Shown: positions 18,313-27,688 of the stretch, piece by piece
Numbering within the stretch: the first letter of the stretch is position 1
Layout of the letters: each line of letters starts with the position of its first letter
NCBI GenBank assembly: GCA_036339585.1
Contig: JAYZAS010000012.1
Coordinates: forward strand, 1-64,000
DNA from: Pseudomonadota bacterium
GTDB lineage: Bacteria; Pseudomonadota; Alphaproteobacteria; UBA8366
Reading direction: 5' to 3'
Length of the DNA: 64,000 nt
Position numbers and translations under genes: made by a program
Notes under the pieces: generated by a model
The model's database searches: none
Seen by the model: only the letters and a program-made list of their open reading frames with translations
Told to the model about the DNA's origin: nothing

Positions 18313-18606
18313 TTCTAACCCAAAGAAAGAGTTGTTTGAAGATCTCTTCTTTATCTCCAAAATGACTTTGTAGATAAATTTTTAGCACGGGTGATGCTAC
18401 TTGCCAGAGAACAGGTAGCGAAAGATTTTGATAAATACGCCATCAAAATTTTTCTCCCAGAGTATCCATGTAAGCATTAATTATACTATTCATGTTGGAA
18501 AAGATCATTGACCCTTCAGCTCATACTAATTGTATTCATTCAACTCACATGATTAAAAATATAGCAAGAAAATTTTTAATGACCCAAATGCTGCAGCGCT
18601 GACATT
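18313..18606. other. Non-coding gap with an AT-rich inverted repeat and a weak small ORF
   Basis: About 290 bases between slyX and the C40 peptidase. An 8-bp perfect inverted repeat, ATTAAAAA (18552-18559) and TTTTTAAT (18573-18580), lies about 27 bases before the peptidase start and may be regulatory. A 28-codon frame (ATG 18394 to stop 18480, MLLAREQVAKDFDKYAIK...) stays open upstream to a stop near 18340. It lacks a ribosome site, so I do not call it a gene. Confidence 0.3.
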
Positions 18607-19452
18607 ATGAGCATCACTGAAAATTATGACAAACGGCTACATCCAATACGCGAGGACGGCTCTTACGCTGAACCAATCGATACAGCCCAAGTGGTAACTG
18701 GCCATACCGTATTGCGAGGTTTGCCAAAAAAAAATGCGCCCATCGAAAGTCAATTACTCTACGGTGAACGGGTGGACATTTTTGAAAAATCTGAAAAATT
18801 TACGTGGGTAAGGAATAGAACTGACGGATATATCGGGTATGTGGCCTCAAATGCTCTTGATAAAATAATTGCGCCACCCAAGCATCGTGTAAGCGCTCTT
18901 AGGACCTTCTTATATCCAAAGCCCGATCTTAAAACTCAGCCATTAGACCTGATTAGCCTGACAAGCACAGTCCATATTAACGAAGAGAAAAATGGTTTTG
19001 GCAAAACTCCCCATGGTTGGATTTGGAGTGCCCATTTGTCGCCCATTGATCAATATGAAACCAACCTTACTGCAGTCGCCTGTGCATTTCTGGGCACACC
19101 ATATTTATGGGGCGGGCGAACTAGCATCGGATTGGATTGTTCCGCACTGGTTCAACTAGCACTGGCTAGCTGTGGCTTGAAATTACCAAGAGATACAGAC
19201 TTACAAGAAAATGCCTTGCCAGAAGTCGAGGATTGGTCCGGTAATGAAGAAGATCTTATGCCAGGTGACCTTATTTATTGGTCGGGACACGTCGCTCTTT
19301 CACTCGGACAGGGGCGCTTAATCCATGCTAACGCTAAGCATATGGCGGTAACAGCAGACATCTTCGAAGAAGTTGTGTCCCGCATACAAAACGAAAATGG
19401 AGGCACAATAACTAGCATCCGTCGTTCAACACATTCACCTGAAAATAACTAG
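18607..19452 (+). CDS. NlpC/P60 (C40) cysteine peptidase with two SH3b domains
   Basis: A 281-aa protein. Two bacterial SH3-like domains (about 25-85 and 95-150) precede an NlpC/P60 domain. The catalytic residues are C178 in GLDCSALV, H228 in WSGHVALS and H240 in LIHANAKH. C40 enzymes cleave the gamma-D-Glu to diamino-acid bond of murein stem peptides. There is no clear signal peptide, so this may be a cytoplasmic enzyme recycling imported muropeptides, like the related dipeptidyl-peptidase VI group. It is followed after 12 nt by the enoyl-CoA hydratase-like gene, probably co-transcribed, though no functional link is evident. Confidence 0.9.
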   Translation: MSITENYDKRLHPIREDGSYAEPIDTAQVVTGHTVLRGLPKKNAPIESQLLYGERVDIFEKSEKFTWVRNRTDGYIGYVASNALDKIIAPPKHRVSALRTFLYPKPDLKTQPLDLISLTSTVHINEEKNGFGKTPHGWIWSAHLSPIDQYETNLTAVACAFLGTPYLWGGRTSIGLDCSALVQLALASCGLKLPRDTDLQENALPEVEDWSGNEEDLMPGDLIYWSGHVALSLGQGRLIHANAKHMAVTADIFEEVVSRIQNENGGTITSIRRSTHSPENN

Positions 19453-19464
19453 GGGATAGATGCC

Positions 19465-20256
19465 ATGAAATACAGTTGTATCCGAAACCAAATAGAAGAT
19501 GGAGTTTCAATAATTACGTTTAATAGGCCCGATAAATTAGGCGCCATGAATGCGCAAATGATGGCAGAAACCTTACATGCAATGGAAAAAACCTCTGAAA
19601 ATGAAGACATACGTTGCATAATCTTAACCGGTACAGGTCGTGGTTTTTGTTCTGGACAGGACTTAAATGACCGAATTAAACAAAAAACCGGTAAGAAACG
19701 CGATCTGGGCGTCACGCTAGACGAAGGCTACAATAGATTTGCTCGTAAAGTCCGTTCAGTCCGGATACCGATTGTTGTTGCAGTGAATGGAATTGCAGCC
19801 GGTGCTGGCTCCAGCATTGCATTATTAGGAGATATCGTTATCGCCGCAAAATCCGCAAGCTTTATTCAAGCTTTCGTCCGCATTGGTTTGGTGCCCGATT
19901 GTGGAGGCACCTATGCGCTCCCGAGACTGGTGGGTAGAGCTCGTGCCCTTGGCATGGCATTACTGGGAGACACGATTGATGCAAAAACAGCTGCCGAATG
20001 GGGCCTTATATGGAAGGTTAGCGAAGACGAAGACTTAATGGCGGACGCTCTTTTAATCGCTAAAAAACTCGCTTCAGGTCCAACAAAATCCTACGCACTC
20101 ATCCGCCAGGCAATTGACGCAGCAGATACTAACTCATTTGATGAGCAATTAGACTTTGAAATGCAATGCCAAAGGGCTGCCGGATATACCGAAGACCACG
20201 CGGAGGGTGTCAGCGCTTTCATTGAGAAGCGGCCCGCCAGTTTTAAAGGTCAATGA
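19465..20256 (+). CDS. Enoyl-CoA hydratase/isomerase family, PaaG-like
   Basis: A 263-aa crotonase-fold enzyme. The oxyanion hole lies in FCSGQDL and GIAAGAGSS. The active site carries D145 in LVPDCGGTYALPR, matching the Asp used by PaaG-type isomerases instead of the usual hydratase glutamate pair. PaaG isomerises epoxy-phenylacetyl-CoA in phenylacetate breakdown, but the other paa genes are absent here, so the true substrate is uncertain. An HcaT-like (phenylpropionate permease family) transporter is encoded next door on the opposite strand, a weak hint of aromatic acid use. Confidence 0.85.
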   Translation: MKYSCIRNQIEDGVSIITFNRPDKLGAMNAQMMAETLHAMEKTSENEDIRCIILTGTGRGFCSGQDLNDRIKQKTGKKRDLGVTLDEGYNRFARKVRSVRIPIVVAVNGIAAGAGSSIALLGDIVIAAKSASFIQAFVRIGLVPDCGGTYALPRLVGRARALGMALLGDTIDAKTAAEWGLIWKVSEDEDLMADALLIAKKLASGPTKSYALIRQAIDAADTNSFDEQLDFEMQCQRAAGYTEDHAEGVSAFIEKRPASFKGQ

Positions 20257-20261
20257 TCGAT

Positions 20262-20277
20262 GGTTTGCTTGCAAACC
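20262..20277 (+). terminator. Possible terminator hairpin GGTTTGC-TT-GCAAACC
   Basis: A 7-bp perfect inverted repeat six bases after the PaaG-like gene, followed by GTTTGGTTTCG. The T-rich tail is imperfect, so it is only a candidate intrinsic terminator. Confidence 0.35.
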
Positions 20278-20379
20278 GTTTGGTTTCGTTAACCCGCTAC
20301 TCAAAGAGCATCTCACCGACAATGAATAGGTCATACCCGTCGTGTGTTGTTTTTTTTCGGGGCACTCAAATGCTTTTCT

Positions 20380-21585
20380 TTATTTCGGTCCAATCACCAA
20401 CCTTTGCCCCATCCACAGGCGCCCAAGCAGAAGAGCTCCACCCCCACCGATTGCAGATAAGACAGCCATTAGCCAATAGCTTGCTCCGCCGAATTCAGCG
20501 AAAATGTAGCCTGCTAAAGGCAGCGCGATTGCAAAAGCTAACCCCATTGCGATAGCATTAAACAATGCTTGCGCCGAGGCAGCTAATTCCTCAGGTGCAG
20601 CTTGCTTTAGGAACTCCATAGCGCCTAGGTATGCCGCACCAAACGTAAATGCATGCAGTAACTGCGCAAACCCAATAATCCAAATGTTTAACGATAGCCC
20701 AGTCAATGTCCAACGCAGCACGCCCGCAACAGCAGCAAAAATCATTAGCCCTACCGGCCCGTGACGGCCATTCAATTTTGTCCCGAACCAAAACAAGATT
20801 ATCTCAGCTATAACTCCTTCGACCCAAAGAAGAGCGATAGTAGTCTTTGAGATACCGTTCTCAATCCAATAGATGGTACCAAAACCATAAAGGATCGCGT
20901 GACTAGTCTGCAGAAATGCGATTGTTACGATGAATAGCGCGAAAGTTGGCTGAAAAAGAAGGCGGAAGGTAGCAGTCCAGTGCAGCACCTTAGGTTCAAC
21001 TCGGGTATCAGGTAAAAACCAACACCCAACCACAATAAAAATGGATAACGTAATTATAGCCCAGAGTATTGCTTCGGAGGAGGTTTTTTCCAGCATTAGG
21101 CCCGCGAGTAAAACAGTAATAATAAAACTCGCTGAGCCCCAAAGCCGAACTCGACCATAATCAACTCCGGATCGCTGGGCATTAATTATAGTTAACGAGT
21201 CCCCAAGTGGCCCGATAGGTGCCTGGAATGCTGCAACTACGACCCCGATAAAAGCAAACGCCCAAAAGCTGTCTAAGTACAAATAAAGCCAATAAGAGAG
21301 AAACATCCCGACAGCAAGAGCAATCATAATTCTGCGGCGCTCACCAAATCGGTCAGCAAAGCGCGCAATCAATGGGCCCGATAAAAACCCAACCCAGAAA
21401 CGAAGTCCCATTAGCCATCCGATTTCTGGAGTGCTAAACCCACGACCCTCTAGAAAAACTTGCCACCAAGGGAATTGCACACCACCTTTTGCAAAGTTAG
21501 CCGTATAATATGCTGCAAGACGCACCGAGATTGCCCGCCTAGATTTATTGTCAGGAATATTTTGTGAGGGTAGTTTTTTTTGCAT
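20380..21585 (-). CDS. MFS transporter, HcaT/3-phenylpropionate permease type
   Basis: A 401-aa membrane protein with about 12 hydrophobic segments. The first half shows AAYYTANFAKGGVQFPWWQVFL and the loop RFADRFGERRR, and the whole layout fits the MFS_1-like (HcaT, phenylpropionate:H+ symporter) group. Substrates in this group are poorly established and can include aromatic acids or nucleosides. It is encoded convergently with the PaaG-like gene. The C-terminal helix pair ends in LLLGRLWMGQRL. Confidence 0.82.
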   Translation of the reverse strand: MQKKLPSQNIPDNKSRRAISVRLAAYYTANFAKGGVQFPWWQVFLEGRGFSTPEIGWLMGLRFWVGFLSGPLIARFADRFGERRRIMIALAVGMFLSYWLYLYLDSFWAFAFIGVVVAAFQAPIGPLGDSLTIINAQRSGVDYGRVRLWGSASFIITVLLAGLMLEKTSSEAILWAIITLSIFIVVGCWFLPDTRVEPKVLHWTATFRLLFQPTFALFIVTIAFLQTSHAILYGFGTIYWIENGISKTTIALLWVEGVIAEIILFWFGTKLNGRHGPVGLMIFAAVAGVLRWTLTGLSLNIWIIGFAQLLHAFTFGAAYLGAMEFLKQAAPEELAASAQALFNAIAMGLAFAIALPLAGYIFAEFGGASYWLMAVLSAIGGGGALLLGRLWMGQRLVIGPK

Positions 21586-21746
21586 AAAGAATTACATGCC
21601 ACTATCGAAATTTTACAAGCTCAATTTTGATCTTCTGAGCTCGAACCAGACAAAATCAATGCACTAAGGACTGAGTGAGATCTTCACAAATAGCTGTCCC
21701 ATGGGATAAGCGCATTTTAACTATTGAGAGAAATGACAAATCGAGA

Positions 21747-24700
21747 TTAAGTGCCGTTGGCATTTCCGCTCTTCCGCATCAATGAAATCGTTCGGCTTAA
21801 ATCCGCTTGTATGGCAATTATTGCAGGCGCCACAAGAAGTACTAGCATGGTCGTGACCACCAAGCCGAAAATAATTGTAACCGCCATTGGAATAATAAAT
21901 CGGGCTTGAAGGCTTGTTTCAAACAACAGGGGTGTGAGGCCTCCTATTGTTGTTGCGGAAGTCAGGATTACTGCACGAAGTCTGTCGCACGCGCCATTTT
22001 TTATCGCTTCAATTGTTGGTTCACCATTTGAAATACGTTCATCGATAGTGCGCACAAGAATAATAGAGTCATTAACGACAATGCCTGATAGTCCAACTAA
22101 GGCAATCAAACTTAAAACCGTAAGGTCATAGCCTAGCAGAATATGCCCAATCACTGCTCCAACAAAACCAAGCGGTATGATCGCCATTACCACGAAAGGT
22201 CTGGTGTAGCTTGCAAAAACCCAAGCAAGAATTACATATATTGCCGAAAAACCTATTAAGGTTCCAGTCTTCATATCATCAAGGGTGGTTTTTTGCTCTT
22301 CAGCCCTACCAGCAAAATCTGCCTTCAATCCAAATTTTGCAGCGATTGCGTTAAGCCCATCTCGCTCGAGGGCTTCTAAAACCTTGTTGTTATTCGTTAT
22401 TGCTTTATCAGTCTCTGCCGTTACTGCAACGACACGCTTTCCATCTTCACGTGTGATACTTGAAAACCCCTTTTTTTCGCGAATATCTACCACTTCATTA
22501 AGCAGGACCTCAGCTCCGGCTGTCCCTCTCAATCGGAAACCATCAAGGCTCCGAACACCGTCACTATTCCGGAGCTGACGCACACGTACAGTGACTTCCT
22601 CATCTCCACGTGGGAACCGTTTTGCAATCGCCCCCTCAAAAGCATTCCGCACCTGTCGTCCAACATTTTCAGTAGTAAAACCCAGACTACGCCCTTGTGG
22701 ATTCACAGCGATAATTGCTTCGCGCTTCCCGAACTGCAAATCGTCATTGACATCACTCACACCATTGTAACGCTCTAGCAGAGCCCGCACCTCAGTGGCT
22801 GCTTGTTTTAGGTCATTCAAGATTCGGCCTTTTAGACGGACGTCAACGTCGCGTCCCGGAGGACCACCCTGCGCGGGCGTTATAGTAAAGATGTCCATGC
22901 CCGGAATAGGCTTTATCCGAGCGCGCCATGCCTCAATAAAAGCAGTAGTTCTGATATCACGCTCGTCAGATTCCACTAGCTCAACCACCATCCCGCCAAA
23001 GTTATCGGCATTCCTAACCGGAACATCTCCTCGAGCTACCGACATTCCAAATTTTAGAATACTGAAACGAACCACCCCTCCCTTGCCTTCGGTAAGGGCG
23101 TACTCCGTTTCACGCATGCTTCTTTCCATCTCACGAACCATTTTAATTGTCTGATCTCGCGGCGTGCCAGCGTTCATCTGCACCGAGGCAAACATGCGAT
23201 TAGCCTCAGGTGCCGGGAAAAATGTAAAATTTATTCTGCCGCCTATTAAAAGCCCAACACAGATTACAAAAGCGGCTATAGCAATGGAAATGGTGGTATA
23301 ACGCCACCTAACGGCATGCATAACTATCTGCTCGAAACGATTATCACGGAACCGATTAAAAGCTGAGTTAAACGTTGCCCTTAGGCCCTTTATCTCACCA
23401 TTTGCTATTGCAAATGCTCCACGCAGGTGTCCAGGGAGAACAAGAAAGCATTCGATTAAGCTTGCGATGATCATCGCGACCACAACCAGCGGAATGCCTC
23501 TGATAATATCACCTATCACATCAGAAATTATGAATAGTGGCATAAAGGCGGCGATCGTAGTAAGCGATGAGGAAAATACCGGAGCCATCATGTTGGTTGC
23601 TCCAAGCTCGGCAGCTTCTATTGGGCCGAGGCCAGAGCGCGACTGTTTATCAGCATGTTCTCCAACAACGATTGCATCATCAACGACAATACCCAGCCCC
23701 ATTATCATGCCGAAAAGACTAACCATATTTATCGATTGGCCAGACGCAAGCATAACCGCAATCGCAGCTAATATCGCCACCGGAATGCCAATAGATATCC
23801 AGAAAGCCACTGAGACACTGAGAAATAAGAACAGAATTAACACTACCAGAATTAAGCCGGTAAACCCATTTTCGAGTAAAAGTGCAATACGACTCCGTAT
23901 TAATTCTGACTGAACATCAAAGGTTTCGACCAGAAGGTTCGGTGGTAATGTAGGATGCAAATCCTTCAGGTAATTCTCTACTCGATCAGCCACTTCAAGA
24001 GCATCAGCGGCTACTGCCCTTTGAACGTGAAGTTCTATGGCACGAACACCCTTCCGCTCCAAGGTTGGCTGAGTTTCCGAGAAACGTTCGCGCACAACTG
24101 CAATATCTTTTAGGATTACTTTTTCACCATTTTTTAGGGAACGCACTTCTATGCGCCCGATTCCAGCTGCACTCTTCTCTAAACCTATTGAACGTATTGT
24201 TTTTTTTAAGGCACCTGAGATATTTCCTGATGGAAGGTCCTGCGAAGCCCCACGAATGCGCTCGGAAATATCGGCCAGCGTTAGGTTTAATTCCAGAAGC
24301 CGCTCTGGCGCCACTTCCACCCATATTTCCTCGTCACGTGCGCCAGTAATATCAACCTTATCTACACCACGATCGAGCAAATCATCGCGTATACCCTTAG
24401 CTATAGCCTTCAGGGATGATTCTGGATAAGGGCCAGAAATAACGATGCGATTTATCGTGTCATAACGTACTATGCGCTTGATCTCGGGTTTTTCACTATC
24501 TCTCGGAAGTGTAGAAACTTGACCAACCGCCGTTTCTACATCTGCGAGAGCAGCCTGCATATCCGTCCCTGGCAAAAATTCTACTGATATCTTTGCAACT
24601 CCCTCAACTGAGGTTGAACGAACCCGTTTTACTCCATCAAGAAAACGCACCTCAGGCTCTATTGCTTGCACAATATTATCATCAATATCTTCGGCGCTTG

Positions 24701-24872
24701 CTCCCGGCCAATCCACTGAAACGGAGACCCAATCTATCCCAAAATCAGGAAAAAATTGGGTGTTAGTCTGCCGAAGGGCAAACAAGCCAGCCACAATCAT
24801 CACAACCATTAATAAATTGGCTGCGGTGGGATGACGCACAAATATACCTATTGGCCCAGCACTTGATTGCAT
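21747..24872 (-). CDS. RND efflux permease (AcrB/MdtB-like)
   Basis: A 1,041-aa inner-membrane RND transporter, the standard length. Features are TM1 (HPTAANLLMVVMIVAGLFAL), two large periplasmic loops (about 35-330 and 555-860), and TM4 with the proton-relay signature GLGIVVDDAIVVGEH (Asp pair). The second-half partner reads GLSGIVVNDSIILV, with a single Asp. It is the proton-driven pump of a tripartite exporter. Its ATG overlaps the adaptor stop (TAATG). No outer-membrane TolC-like gene is in the window. Substrate unknown. Confidence 0.93.
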   Translation of the reverse strand: MQSSAGPIGIFVRHPTAANLLMVVMIVAGLFALRQTNTQFFPDFGIDWVSVSVDWPGASAEDIDDNIVQAIEPEVRFLDGVKRVRSTSVEGVAKISVEFLPGTDMQAALADVETAVGQVSTLPRDSEKPEIKRIVRYDTINRIVISGPYPESSLKAIAKGIRDDLLDRGVDKVDITGARDEEIWVEVAPERLLELNLTLADISERIRGASQDLPSGNISGALKKTIRSIGLEKSAAGIGRIEVRSLKNGEKVILKDIAVVRERFSETQPTLERKGVRAIELHVQRAVAADALEVADRVENYLKDLHPTLPPNLLVETFDVQSELIRSRIALLLENGFTGLILVVLILFLFLSVSVAFWISIGIPVAILAAIAVMLASGQSINMVSLFGMIMGLGIVVDDAIVVGEHADKQSRSGLGPIEAAELGATNMMAPVFSSSLTTIAAFMPLFIISDVIGDIIRGIPLVVVAMIIASLIECFLVLPGHLRGAFAIANGEIKGLRATFNSAFNRFRDNRFEQIVMHAVRWRYTTISIAIAAFVICVGLLIGGRINFTFFPAPEANRMFASVQMNAGTPRDQTIKMVREMERSMRETEYALTEGKGGVVRFSILKFGMSVARGDVPVRNADNFGGMVVELVESDERDIRTTAFIEAWRARIKPIPGMDIFTITPAQGGPPGRDVDVRLKGRILNDLKQAATEVRALLERYNGVSDVNDDLQFGKREAIIAVNPQGRSLGFTTENVGRQVRNAFEGAIAKRFPRGDEEVTVRVRQLRNSDGVRSLDGFRLRGTAGAEVLLNEVVDIREKKGFSSITREDGKRVVAVTAETDKAITNNNKVLEALERDGLNAIAAKFGLKADFAGRAEEQKTTLDDMKTGTLIGFSAIYVILAWVFASYTRPFVVMAIIPLGFVGAVIGHILLGYDLTVLSLIALVGLSGIVVNDSIILVRTIDERISNGEPTIEAIKNGACDRLRAVILTSATTIGGLTPLLFETSLQARFIIPMAVTIIFGLVVTTMLVLLVAPAIIAIQADLSRTISLMRKSGNANGT

Positions 24873-26155
24873 TAGGGCACCGTTACTCGCAAACCGGGTC
24901 CGATCTCATTGAAACTAGTGGTTACAATAAGGTCACCCCGCTCAATTTCTCCGGAAACTAAAACTTCATCGCCAAGACGGCTTGCAAGTGTAACTTTGCG
25001 AGCCTGTAATCGATTATTTTTGATTACATATATCGTATCATCGTACAGTGCAGTCTCTGGTAACTGCACTACATTCAGATATGGGCGATCTTCCAAAGAA
25101 ACCTCCACGAATATCCCGGGTCGGAGTTTCGTGCGCTGATCAAGTCCATTCAATCGCGCAAAAAGGTTAACGCCACCTGTCGCTGCATCTACCACACTCT
25201 CAACACGAGCTATTGTTGCATCGAAGGTTTCAGATGCCCCCCCGCGCCAGAAAACCCTCACTGACTTTCCCACAATATCACTGGACTTCGAAAGTCTGCC
25301 AAACTGCCTGTTACCAACCTGAAACTTGACTTCTAACCTGCCTGCTTCGATTAGTCTCGCAACTCTATCCCCTATTGATACATATCGACCAACTGCCGTA
25401 CCCACTCCAGTGAGAAAACCATCGAAGGGTGAAAAAAGCTTTGTATTTGCAAAATCTCGTCGCGCGCGTTGTAAAGCAACATTACGCCTTTTGATTGTTG
25501 CCTCTTGGCTTTCAATATTCGCCTTAAGCTTGGCTATTGTTTTGGTGCGCTCCGTAACTCGCTGCCGTGCTTCACTAAGAGCTAACTTAGAATCATCGAA
25601 ATTTTTCTCGGATACGTTTTTCCTTTTCATTAGTTTCGCACGACGCGCAACGTCGCGAGCCCTCAAGCGTGACTGCTCTTCATCACGCTTCAGCAAAACT
25701 ACCGCGCCTTCAAAATCTGCCTTGAGTTCGGATAAACGTGCTTTAGCTTCAACCCACTCCGCCTCACGCTCACTTACTTCCGCTGCATAGTCGAAAGGAT
25801 CAAAAGAAACTAGCAAGTCACCCTTTGATACCACTCCCCCATCGATGAATTTTTCATTAACCGCGATCACACGTCCACGAACCTCTGCTCGGAGTTCTGC
25901 TTCACGACCTGCGGTAATCTCACCATAAAAACGTCGTCGTGGTCTAATATCGGCCGGTTGTGCCTCTATAACTGAAACAGACCACTGCTTTTCTACGACG
26001 GGCCGAGCCTTGACCTCAGGCTTGGTTGCTTTCAGGAGGCCAACAACACCAAATGCAGCGAACAGTATAAACAAAGGCAAACCAATCTTAACAAACCGTA
26101 ATCTCGGCAAACGTGCCGATGTAAGCTTGGTGAAAAAGGAAATTGGATTTAACAT
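24872..26155 (-). CDS. RND efflux periplasmic adaptor (membrane fusion protein)
   Basis: A 427-aa adaptor with an N-terminal membrane anchor (about 23-43). The first lipoyl/barrel strands follow (RRRFYGEITAGREAELRAEV), then a long alpha-helical hairpin of two coiled-coil arms (about 120-240), the second lipoyl half (FDGFLTGVGTAVGRYVSIGD) and C-terminal beta-barrel domains. It links the RND permease to an outer-membrane channel. The start overlaps the tetR stop by 7 nt and its stop overlaps the permease start, so the three genes form one tightly coupled operon. Confidence 0.92.
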   Translation of the reverse strand: MLNPISFFTKLTSARLPRLRFVKIGLPLFILFAAFGVVGLLKATKPEVKARPVVEKQWSVSVIEAQPADIRPRRRFYGEITAGREAELRAEVRGRVIAVNEKFIDGGVVSKGDLLVSFDPFDYAAEVSEREAEWVEAKARLSELKADFEGAVVLLKRDEEQSRLRARDVARRAKLMKRKNVSEKNFDDSKLALSEARQRVTERTKTIAKLKANIESQEATIKRRNVALQRARRDFANTKLFSPFDGFLTGVGTAVGRYVSIGDRVARLIEAGRLEVKFQVGNRQFGRLSKSSDIVGKSVRVFWRGGASETFDATIARVESVVDAATGGVNLFARLNGLDQRTKLRPGIFVEVSLEDRPYLNVVQLPETALYDDTIYVIKNNRLQARKVTLASRLGDEVLVSGEIERGDLIVTTSFNEIGPGLRVTVP

Positions 26156-26883
26156 TTGGCAGTTCCGCGGGTAGTAGGCAGGTTAAGTGTACGCAATATG
26201 CCGGATGATACGATATCGATTACTTGCTGACGGTTATGTTCGTCGTAGTCTTGCCAGCCGGTCCGCGCGAAAATAACCGCTCTCGCAAAGCCAAATGCCA
26301 TGCACTGTCCAATTATGGTGGCGGTAACTATTTTAGTTTCAATCTCTTTTGGGTTTATTTGGAGCGCAGCACTAACTAGCTTTGCTATGACATTATGCAT
26401 TGGCTCAATACGTTTAGTATAAAGAAATTGAAATCCTGATGAAGGTTGTTGAAATTCCCGCATGACTAATGGCATCTGCCAACGGATCCTCGGATCCGTC
26501 AAAATGCCCGACAACAATGCGCCAACAAACCATACTGCCGTTTCCGCTAACACTTCCCGTCGGGCACCAGCATCGGCAATATCGTGTTCCATCTTTGATA
26601 TCATTGGATCGAAGAGAGGTGCCGTATCGTCAACTAATTGTTCGAGCACAGATTGGTAAAGACCATTCTTACCCTGAAAATAATAGGTAATGGCAGAAAT
26701 ATTTACTCTGGCGGCGGCAGCAAGTTCCCGAGTTGACACACCGTCAAAACCACGTGCAGCAAAAAGTTGGCCAGCGGCCTCTAGTATTCTTGCGCGGCTT
26801 TTCTCGCCGCTTGACCGATTATGAAGCCCATTTGATGCTTCCCCACCCTTTAGGTCATTTTGCATATTTTGCTTCCATTGCAT
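26149..26883 (-). CDS. TetR/AcrR-family repressor of the RND operon
   Basis: A 244-aa regulator. The N-terminal TetR helix-turn-helix (RILEAAGQLFAARGFDGVST, then RELAAAARVNISAITYYFQGK) is followed by a C-terminal ligand domain like that of CerR/YbiH-type regulators. It is the first gene of the tetR-adaptor-permease operon. A 12-bp perfect palindrome lies about ten bases before its start, so autorepression, and thus control of the whole pump, is likely. The ligand is unknown but presumably a pump substrate. Confidence 0.9.
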   Translation of the reverse strand: MQWKQNMQNDLKGGEASNGLHNRSSGEKSRARILEAAGQLFAARGFDGVSTRELAAAARVNISAITYYFQGKNGLYQSVLEQLVDDTAPLFDPMISKMEHDIADAGARREVLAETAVWFVGALLSGILTDPRIRWQMPLVMREFQQPSSGFQFLYTKRIEPMHNVIAKLVSAALQINPKEIETKIVTATIIGQCMAFGFARAVIFARTGWQDYDEHNRQQVIDIVSSGILRTLNLPTTRGTAKC

Positions 26884-26892
26884 CTGATTAGT

Positions 26893-26904
26893 TCAATCGA
26901 TTGA
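26893..26904. promoter_or_regulatory. Candidate TetR operator, palindrome TCAATCGATTGA
   Basis: A perfect 12-bp palindrome, with the imperfect symmetry extending outward to GATTA and TAATC on either side. It sits ten bases upstream of the tetR start in the divergent region shared with the flavin reductase gene. Position and form suit binding by the adjacent TetR protein. Confidence 0.55.
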
Positions 26905-27013
26905 TTAATCTTAGTTGTGACTTATTGCAAGTAAGTTTTTCTAACCTTTTGTTTTCAGCACCATACGGCTAGTTTATGCTTGCAATTAGAAACTACCAAC
27001 TAGGACATATAAT

Positions 27014-27688
27014 ATGTACTACGATCCGGACGTTAAAGGAGATCACGGCCTGCCCCATGACCCTTTTAAAGCACTCGTTTCTCCACGACCTATTGGATGG
27101 ATCACCACTCTAGGTGCAGATGGCGTCGTCAACCTTGCGCCCTACAGCTTCTTTAATGCTGTCTCGTATTTCCCCTGTTATGTAATGTTTTCATCAAGTG
27201 GCTTGAAAGATGATCCTATGAAGCATAGCTGGCGAAACGCCGAAGAAACTGGCGAATTTGTCTGTAATATCGTCTCAACAGAGTTGGCCGATGCTATGAA
27301 TTTAACAGCCAAACATGTACCAAAAGATGTAAACGAACTCGAAATGGCCGGACTAACGCCGGAGCCCTCAGAAAAAGTTAAACCACCTCGGGTAAAAGAA
27401 GCCCCGGCTCATTTAGAATGTGAGTATTGGAAAACAATCGATTTACCAACCAACAATCCTAAGTTTAAGCATGGTGTTGTCTTTGGTCATGTCGTAGGTA
27501 TTCATATTAACGACGACATTATCGTAGATGGTCAAGTTGACGTTACGCGGTATAACCCGCTCGCTCGTTTGGGTTACATGGATTATACATCTGTCGAAAA
27601 GACCTTTTCCATGAAACGACCTGATGATCTTGCGTTGGGACGGAAAGTCCTGGGTGACAAACCTTACAAGATCAAAACATCCACATGA
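27014..27688 (+). CDS. Flavin reductase-like (DIM6/NTAB) FMN-binding protein
   Basis: A 224-aa protein with the split-barrel FMN-binding fold of the flavin reductase family: LVSPRPIGWITTLGADGVVNLAPYSFF and the DTxxNIxxxEF-type EETGEFVCNIVS. Such proteins reduce or bind FMN and often act as partners or esterase-like accessory proteins in catabolic operons. The stop overlaps the start of the acyl-CoA synthetase gene by 4 nt, so the two are translated together. It is divergent from the tetR-RND operon. Confidence 0.87.
   Translation: MYYDPDVKGDHGLPHDPFKALVSPRPIGWITTLGADGVVNLAPYSFFNAVSYFPCYVMFSSSGLKDDPMKHSWRNAEETGEFVCNIVSTELADAMNLTAKHVPKDVNELEMAGLTPEPSEKVKPPRVKEAPAHLECEYWKTIDLPTNNPKFKHGVVFGHVVGIHINDDIIVDGQVDVTRYNPLARLGYMDYTSVEKTFSMKRPDDLALGRKVLGDKPYKIKTST

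Noticed and set aside
18394-18480. 28-codon frame between slyX and the C40 peptidase
   Set aside because: Protein-like composition, but no ribosome site, and the frame stays open upstream without a good start; could be a remnant or chance.
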